NCBI GenBank assembly: GCA_002687115.1
Contig: NYZI01000061.1
Span: forward strand, 1-33,301
DNA: 33,301 nt
Source: Cyanobium sp. ARS6
GTDB lineage: Bacteria > Cyanobacteriota > Cyanobacteriia > PCC-6307 > Cyanobiaceae
Direction of reading: 5' to 3'
Part shown: positions 25,081 to 33,301 of the stretch, piece by piece
Numbering within the stretch: the first letter of the stretch is position 1
Layout of the letters: every line of letters starts with the position of its first letter
Position numbers and translations under genes: made by a program
The notes under the pieces: model-generated
The model's input: the letters and a program-made list of their open reading frames with translations, nothing else
Database searches by the model: none
What the model was told of the DNA's origin: nothing

Positions 25081-26712
25081 GTGAACGTTGTTGATCGCCA
25101 TGCGGGACGACCAGGCAAGGAGCGATCCATCGCTCCTGTTGTCCTTGCGATCCTGGATGGCTGGGGCGAGCGCACAGAAGCAGATCACAACGCCATCCAA
25201 GCAGCACGCACCCCCGTCATTGACGCTCTTCGACACGCCTATCCCCAGACATTGATTCAGGCGAGCGGTTCCTATGTGGGATTGCCCGATGGACAGATGG
25301 GCAATTCCGAGGTGGGGCATCTCACCATCGGTGCTGGCAGAATCATTCGCCAGGAACTCGTGCGCATCGGCGACACGGTGCGCGCCAACCAGCTCAGAGA
25401 CGTTCCGAAGCTCCGTGAACTGGCTGAACGGCTTCGAGCGAGCAACGGCACGCTTCACTTACTTGGGCTCTGTTCGGATGGCGGCGTGCACAGCCATGTG
25501 GACCATCTGTGCGGTCTGCTGCACTGGGCGGCCGACGAAGGTCTGAAACACGTTGCGATCCACGCGATCACCGATGGACGTGATACACCGACCCAAAGTG
25601 CTCCGACATATCTGAAACAGATTGAGAAAGCGATTCAGGTCAGTGGAGTGGGTGAAATCGCCAGCCTGTGCGGTCGTTACTGGGCCATGGACCGAGATAG
25701 GCGCTGGGAGCGCACAGCCCGCTCCCATGAGCTGCTGACTTCTCCTGACGTTGCGTTGAGCTCTCTGTCAGCAGCTGAAGCGCTACAGGCCAGTTACGAC
25801 AGCGGTATCACCGACGAGTTCGTGGAACCGACACGTCTGCGACCGACCTATCTGAACGATGGCGATGCCTTGCTGATGTTCAACTTCAGACCCGATCGGG
25901 CTCGCCAGATCATTCAGTGTCTGGCCCGAGCGGACTTTTCCGATTTCGAACGCCCCCATCAACCTCAGCTGGACGTGGTCACCTTCACGCAGTATGAGGC
26001 CGGCCTGCCGGTGGAAGTGGCCTTCCCACCGGAATCCCTGGATGACCTGCTGGGTCAGGTGGTGGCCTCAAGAGGACTGCGCCAGTACAGAACAGCTGAA
26101 ACCGAAAAGTATCCCCACGTCACGTATTTCATGAACGGTGGCGTTGAGCAGCCGCTCGAGGGGGAAGATCGACACCTCGTGCCTTCCCCACGCGTGGCCA
26201 CTTACGACCAGGCCCCGGCCATGAATGCCGACACTCTCACTGTGAGCTGCATTGAAGCCATCGAGAAAGGGATCTACTCCCTGGTGGTGATCAACTACGC
26301 CAACCCCGACATGGTTGGGCATACCGGCGTGATGGAGGCTGCCACTGAGGCGATCGAAACCGTTGACCATTGCATCGGAAGGCTTCTAGATGCTGTGGGA
26401 CGCATGGGCGGAACGATGATCATCACCGCAGACCATGGCAACGCCGAGCGGATGCAGGGCGACGACGGACAGGCCTGGACAGCCCATACCACCAATCCGG
26501 TTCCATTGATTCTTGTGGAGGGCGAACGCAGAAAGCTGCATGGCATGGGCAACGCTATCCGCCTGCGGGACAACGGCGGGCTTGCTGATATCGCACCGAC
26601 TCTTCTGCAACTGCTTGGCCTTCAGAAACCCGAGGCCATGACCGGCAGCACTCTGATTGAACCAATCGAGACCCCTGTGCCCTCAAGCGCTCGCCTGCCA
26701 CAGCCAGTCTGA
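25081..26712 (+). CDS. gpmI: Cofactor-independent phosphoglycerate mutase
   Basis: GpmI interconverts 3- and 2-phosphoglycerate using two Mn(II) ions. The 543-aa product has [10 protein letters not shown] (metal-binding Asp26), the nucleophilic Ser76 in [43 protein letters not shown], and the C-terminal metal sites [11 protein letters not shown] and ITADHGNAE, followed by AHTTNPVP. The length is typical (about 510-545 aa). The start is GTG at 25081. secG follows after 24 nt. Confidence 0.96.
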   Translation: MNVVDRHAGRPGKERSIAPVVLAILDGWGERTEADHNAIQAARTPVIDALRHAYPQTLIQASGSYVGLPDGQMGNSEVGHLTIGAGRIIRQELVRIGDTVRANQLRDVPKLRELAERLRASNGTLHLLGLCSDGGVHSHVDHLCGLLHWAADEGLKHVAIHAITDGRDTPTQSAPTYLKQIEKAIQVSGVGEIASLCGRYWAMDRDRRWERTARSHELLTSPDVALSSLSAAEALQASYDSGITDEFVEPTRLRPTYLNDGDALLMFNFRPDRARQIIQCLARADFSDFERPHQPQLDVVTFTQYEAGLPVEVAFPPESLDDLLGQVVASRGLRQYRTAETEKYPHVTYFMNGGVEQPLEGEDRHLVPSPRVATYDQAPAMNADTLTVSCIEAIEKGIYSLVVINYANPDMVGHTGVMEAATEAIETVDHCIGRLLDAVGRMGGTMIITADHGNAERMQGDDGQAWTAHTTNPVPLILVEGERRKLHGMGNAIRLRDNGGLADIAPTLLQLLGLQKPEAMTGSTLIEPIETPVPSSARLPQPV

Positions 26713-26736
26713 CCGGCTCGGGCATAAAATCTGCAG

Positions 26737-26967
26737 ATGATCACCACCGTTCTTTCCTGGATGTGGATCAGCAGTGGCCTTTTGCTGATTCTCTTCGTTC
26801 TGCTGCACAGCCCCAAGGGTGATGGCATGGGCGGGCTTGCAGCCAGTGGCAGCACCTCGTTTACAAGTGCCAGCAGCGCGGAAGCAACTCTCAACCGCAT
26901 CACCTGGACCACTCTGGCCGTCTTTCTCACACTGGCTGTGATACTGAGTGCCGGCTGGCTGAACTGA
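26737..26967 (+). CDS. secG: Preprotein translocase subunit SecG
   Basis: SecG is the small two-span partner of SecYE. The 76-aa product has an N-terminal membrane segment (about 6-24, WISSGLLLILFVLLHS), the signature PKGDGMGGLAASG and a Ser/Thr-rich loop, then a second membrane segment (about 55-73). The start is ATG at 26737. The upstream CATAAAAT could act as a local -10 element, or the gene may be read through from gpmI. Confidence 0.93.
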   Translation: MITTVLSWMWISSGLLLILFVLLHSPKGDGMGGLAASGSTSFTSASSAEATLNRITWTTLAVFLTLAVILSAGWLN

Positions 26968-27343
26968 ATCAAAGAGCCGACATTTCCAGGTCCAGCGACC
27001 TCAGGCCCTCAGGACATTCAGGGAAGCCGTCGCGTCGCGGATAAGCCCCCTCATCGCGTTAAGGAACATTATTCCTCAGAGTGTCAGCCTCTTCCCTCTC
27101 GAAGGATGGCAGACCATGCCCGCGAAGAGACGCCGCAGCCTGAATCAGTGCTTTTTTTACAGCAGAAGCCACAATGCCGCCGGCCCTGAGCAGCACACAA
27201 CTCACACCCCAGGATCTCGACCCAAGGCGTTAGCCCTTGGCAATAGTTGAGAGACCTTAGAGGCCCTGCAACGAGCACAAAAAAACCCCGCAAGAGCGGG
27301 GTTTGACGGGTCGCCTGAGCGACACTGCAGGAAAAGCCGCGAC
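26968..27343. other. 376-nt intergenic region between secG and groL (convergent)
   Basis: No gene is apparent. The region holds the groL terminator at its right end, a T7 run on the plus strand at 27152-27158, and a short CCAAGG / CCTTGG inverted repeat (27222-27240). A 27-codon frame from the ATG at 27106 lacks a spaced ribosome binding site and is not called. Confidence 0.6.
27279..27304 (-). terminator. Intrinsic terminator of groES-groL
   Basis: On the minus strand the stem CCCCGC / GCGGGG with a 4-nt loop is followed by seven T residues; flanking A/T pairs extend the stem. It starts about 40 nt past the groL stop. Confidence 0.9.
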
Positions 27344-29053
<1,710 letters not shown>

Positions 29054-29365
29054 TCAGTTGACGATGGCAAGGATGTCCTTCTCAGACAGGAGCACGAATT
29101 CATCGCTTCCGAGCTTGATGTCGGTGCCTGCGTACTTGCTGTAGAGGACCTTGTCTCCGACGCCCACTTCGGGGGACTGGCGTGAACCGTCGTCGTTACG
29201 CTTGCCGGGGCCAACCTGAACGACTTCACCCACCTGGGGCTTTTCCTTGGCTGTGTCGGGAAGCAGGATGCCGCCGGAAGTTTTCTCCTCCGATTCCGAA
29301 ACCTTGACGAAAACGCGATCGCCGAGGGGCTTAACAGTTGAGACGCTGAGAGATACAGCTGCCAT
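29054..29365 (-). CDS. groS: Co-chaperonin GroES
   Basis: GroES caps the GroEL ring. The 103-aa product has [12 protein letters not shown], the mobile loop [19 protein letters not shown] and the C-terminal [20 protein letters not shown]. The frame is open upstream to 29422, but the ATG at 29365 is the family start and keeps the CIRCE element outside the coding region. groL follows after 75 nt. Confidence 0.97.
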   Translation of the reverse strand: MAAVSLSVSTVKPLGDRVFVKVSESEEKTSGGILLPDTAKEKPQVGEVVQVGPGKRNDDGSRQSPEVGVGDKVLYSKYAGTDIKLGSDEFVLLSEKDILAIVN

Positions 29366-29416
29366 GGGTTCTTGCAGAGCAGGGACAGTGCGCCGAAGCG
29401 CCGATGCGACTCGAGC

Positions 29417-29441
29417 TGGCACTCAAGGTCGTCGAGTGCCA
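29417..29441. promoter_or_regulatory. CIRCE element (predicted HrcA operator)
   Basis: The inverted repeat TGGCACTC-N9-GAGTGCCA closely matches the CIRCE consensus TTAGCACTC-N9-GAGTGCTAA, with the exact 9-nt spacer. It is 52 nt upstream of the groES ATG. HrcA repression of groESL through CIRCE is established in cyanobacteria; hrcA itself is not in this window. Confidence 0.95.
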
Positions 29442-29556
29442 ACCTATGTCCGGGTTCTGCACTTCGGCCACGGGACAAGCGTGCGGGTGACCGAACCACA
29501 CCCCCCTTTCACATGACGGTGGTATCGTTGCCCCGCTCAGGACGGGATTGCTCTAG

Positions 29557-31047
<1,491 letters not shown>

Positions 31048-31055
31048 TCATGATC

Positions 31056-31076
31056 GGGGCATGGCATTCATGCCCC
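31056..31076 (+). promoter_or_regulatory. Hairpin between atpD and atpC
   Basis: A perfect 8-bp stem GGGGCATG / CATGCCCC with loop GCATT starts 8 nt after the atpD stop and ends 47 nt before atpC. A short TTTT run (31081-31084) begins 5 nt after the stem, so partial termination or an mRNA-processing/stability role is possible. Confidence 0.6.
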
Positions 31077-31123
31077 TGAATTTTCACTTCACTCAACGCT
31101 TTTAACCCAAACATTCCATCTCC

Positions 31124-31534
31124 ATGTCCCTCACCCTCCGCGTGCTGGCACCAGACCAGAGCGTGTTCGATGGTTCTGCTGATGAGGTGATCCTCCCAAG
31201 CACCACCGGACAGCTGGGCATCCTTCCAGGTCACGTTTCACTTCTGGCGGCACTTGATGTCGGCGTACTTCGTGTTCGTGCGGACGGAAGCTGGAAATCC
31301 ATCGCACTGATGGGTGGGTTCGCTGAAGTGGAAGCTGACGACGTCACGGTGTTGGTGAACTCCGCTGAGATGGGTAGCTCAATCGATGGCAGTTCTGCTG
31401 AAACAGAACTGCAGGCTGCACGCGCAGCCGTGAGCAAACTGGAAGGTCAGCCGACCTCACCCGAGAAAGTGAAAGCCCAGCAAAGCCTTGATCGAGCAAG
31501 AGCTCGTGCGCAGGCAGCCATCAACCAGAATTAA
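31124..31534 (+). CDS. atpC: ATP synthase F1 subunit epsilon
   Basis: Epsilon is part of the central stalk and regulates ATP hydrolysis. The 136-aa product has the beta-sandwich N-domain (SLTLRVLAPDQSVFDG, DEVILPSTTGQLGILPGHVSLLAAL, the FAEVEADDVTVLV strand) and a two-helix C-terminal domain (about 88-136, ETELQAARAAVSKLEG and SLDRARARAQAAI). The start is ATG at 31124. It follows atpD after 76 nt that hold a strong hairpin. Confidence 0.97.
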   Translation: MSLTLRVLAPDQSVFDGSADEVILPSTTGQLGILPGHVSLLAALDVGVLRVRADGSWKSIALMGGFAEVEADDVTVLVNSAEMGSSIDGSSAETELQAARAAVSKLEGQPTSPEKVKAQQSLDRARARAQAAINQN

Positions 31535-31676
31535 TTCACTTCTGGGAGAAAAAAGTTATCAGCACAATTAGAGGCAATGCCTCGACAAATTCATCAGTGG
31601 TTTACGGAGTGGCCAGATAGCTATCACTATTTTTTGAGCCAACTCAACCGCAATTGACCACTGGCTCAATGCACCA

Positions 31677-32456
31677 CTAAACCCCAATTTCCTCATTAAT
31701 TACAAGTCCCTGCAGGTACGAAGCAGGATCAAGAGCAACATTCTTGGGGGTTCTGATCTCGAAGTGAAGATGCGGTCCAGTGCTGCGGCCTGTATTACCC
31801 ATCCTCGCAATCAGATCACTTTTCCCAACGATGTCACCAACCTGAACAAAACTCTCGTTGCAATGCGCATAACGCGTTCTGTAGCCATCAGGATGTTCAA
31901 TTTCAATCATCAACCCATAGGCACCTAAAAATCCTGAGAAAACCACACGGCCGGACCGTGAAGCACGAATGGCTGTTCCGATGTGATTCGCGATATCAAT
32001 ACCTGAATGGTGCCGTGACCAGCGTGGTCCAAAACCCGAAGTGAAAACGCCTGATGCAGGCAAGGAATAAGCCTTGGCCGACAACTCGCTCAGATAGTCG
32101 GCGAAGGAAGCAAATGAACAGAGCCGAGAAGGCGAATAAGACGATGCATGAGAGGGAGCGAGAGACACCTCGCCTGAGTAAGCCTCGGAGGAATCAACAG
32201 CAAGCACTGAAGAAGCACGCAGACAGTATTGCTCGAAAAGCGCGATCGCCGAGCGGTCGTTCAATGATTGGCCAGAATCAGGAAGACTCTTCTTTTCGGT
32301 TTTCAAATAAAAGACTGACTTCCCCTGATTCTTGAATTTGTCCTGACCAAAAACATTCAAAACTTCCACGCCTGGCGACGTCAACAAAGCCGCAGAAGAC
32401 AGACCGAGAGTCAAAGAGGAGGCGAATGAAATCAACCGATCACAAATCTTTGTCAA
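31677..32456 (-). CDS. M23-family (LytM) metallopeptidase, exported
   Basis: M23 proteins are zinc endopeptidases that cut peptidoglycan cross-bridges, or act as regulators when the active site is lost. The 259-aa product has the intact zinc motif: His150 and Asp154 in HHSGIDI, His198 in RYAHC, and His229/His231 in HLHFEI. The N-terminus (MTKICDRLISFASSLTLGLSS) looks like a signal peptide. A Ser-rich, poorly structured region (about 40-130) precedes the domain at 135-250. The start is TTG at 32456, following an in-frame TAG, and no better start is seen. The first part of the gene is more AT-rich than its neighbours. Confidence 0.88.
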   Translation of the reverse strand: MTKICDRLISFASSLTLGLSSAALLTSPGVEVLNVFGQDKFKNQGKSVFYLKTEKKSLPDSGQSLNDRSAIALFEQYCLRASSVLAVDSSEAYSGEVSLAPSHASSYSPSRLCSFASFADYLSELSAKAYSLPASGVFTSGFGPRWSRHHSGIDIANHIGTAIRASRSGRVVFSGFLGAYGLMIEIEHPDGYRTRYAHCNESFVQVGDIVGKSDLIARMGNTGRSTGPHLHFEIRTPKNVALDPASYLQGLVINEEIGV

Positions 32457-32477
32457 GATTGTAACAGACTATTTCGA

Positions 32478-32505
32478 AGCGCAGGCAGCCGTACTGCCTG
32501 CCGCT
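32478..32505 (-). promoter_or_regulatory. Hairpin in the M23-gene upstream region
   Basis: A perfect 8-bp repeat GCAGGCAG / CTGCCTGC with loop CCGTA (32481-32501) is extended by AGC / GCT past a single bulged base. It lies 24 nt upstream of the TTG start. It could be a leader structure or an operator. Confidence 0.45.
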
Positions 32506-32726
32506 GGTGATCAATATTACGCTCCGCAATGAATAAAAATCATCGTGCATTCGCCTGCGCGCAAAGCACTGCCCGCAAGAGGCCAATCTGCCACCGCAAA
32601 CTGTTCAAAAGCATAGTTAAAAGTATTTGAGCGCATCATTAATGCAATTCAAACAGGCATTCTCACAACATGATTCATGCAGACAAAACTTTTTCGGAAC
32701 GCTTGTAAAACTGCTGCTTCAACATT

Positions 32727-32753
32727 AAAAAAGCAGGCCTTTGCAGCCTGCTT
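32727..32753 (-). terminator. Intrinsic terminator of the PSRP-3 gene
   Basis: On the minus strand the stem AAGCAGGC / GCCTGCTT with a 7-nt loop is followed by TTTT and further T/A bases. It starts 22 nt after the PSRP-3 stop. Confidence 0.9.
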
Positions 32754-32775
32754 GAAAAAGTTATGACCGACCGAA

Positions 32776-33297
<522 letters not shown>

Positions 33298-33301
33298 TCA
33301 A

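Larger units (their letters stand above)
32457..32775. other. 319-nt AT-rich intergenic region between the M23 gene and PSRP-3
   Basis: No gene is called. It contains the leader hairpin of the M23 gene, the PSRP-3 terminator and AT-rich sequence between them (one 60-nt line, 32641-32700, is about 37% GC). A 33-codon basic frame (32529-32630, plus strand) is noted but not supported. Confidence 0.6.

Noticed and set aside
31634-31669. Inverted repeat TTGAGCCA / TGGCTCAA after atpC, considered as a terminator
   Set aside because: The loop is 20 nt and neither side is followed by a T-run in the right orientation for atpC or the M23 gene.
32529-32630. A 33-codon basic small ORF in the AT-rich gap
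   Set aside because: No clear ribosome binding site, no membrane segment and no known family; expected by chance in AT-rich DNA.

Overview
The window looks like chromosomal DNA from a marine Synechococcus / Cyanobium-type picocyanobacterium. The evidence is the photosystem II subunit PsbV (cytochrome c-550), the photosystem II S4-domain protein, a plant-type [2Fe-2S] ferredoxin, a PSRP-3/Ycf65 ribosomal protein, an atpD-atpC pair separate from other ATP synthase genes, cyanobacterial DUF1818 and DUF2811 proteins, and a complete kaiA running into kaiB. Prochlorococcus lacks kaiA, so that genus is unlikely. Base composition looks high-50s % GC by eye. Genes are tightly packed and often overlap by 4 nt. 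I see no insertion sequence, phage, CRISPR array or toxin/defence island.

Layout. 1-1,024: kaiB (5' end only) and kaiA on the minus strand, divergent from rplU-rpmA (ribosomal proteins L21 and L27). 1,764-3,002: a minus-strand methyltransferase and a DUF2127 membrane protein. 3,081-4,837: truB and a yebC-family gene. 4,740-10,655: a minus-strand run of SpoIID-like protein, nagB and a fused HyuA-HyuB 5-oxoprolinase. 10,744-12,315: rnz and psbV. 12,383-15,794: minus-strand serA, prmA, petF and a Cys-rich hypothetical. 15,916-20,046: a membrane protein, the PSII S4 protein, tRNA-Val(GAC), murD, an EVE-domain protein and a membrane protein. 19,998-21,531: minus-strand DUF2811, DUF1818, rpoZ and a small conserved-looking ORF, with a DnaA-box-like inverted repeat between DUF2811 and DUF1818. 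21,577-24,134: a divergent Hsp70 and a membrane-anchored helical protein. 24,371-26,967: pyrR (minus), then gpmI and secG. 27,344-29,365: groES-groL with an upstream CIRCE element. 29,584-31,534: atpD-atpC. 31,677-33,279: an M23 peptidase in an AT-richer stretch, and PSRP-3.

Most genes are housekeeping: translation and RNA (rplU, rpmA, truB, rnz, prmA, PSRP-3, tRNA-Val), energy and photosynthesis (psbV, petF, atpD, atpC, PSII S4), carbon and amino acid metabolism (gpmI, serA, nagB), cell wall (murD, SpoIID-like, M23), proteostasis (groES, groL, Hsp70) and the circadian clock. I did not find a convincing new multi-gene system. The best second-look items are non-coding: the paired TTTTCCACA boxes, a perfect hairpin between atpD and atpC, a leader hairpin before petF, and a probable rpmA terminator inside the coding end of the convergent DUF2127 gene. 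Among the genes, the Hsp70/helical-protein pair and the SpoIID-NagB-oxoprolinase run deserve a look.

All calls come from reading the sequence and from family knowledge; no database search was run.
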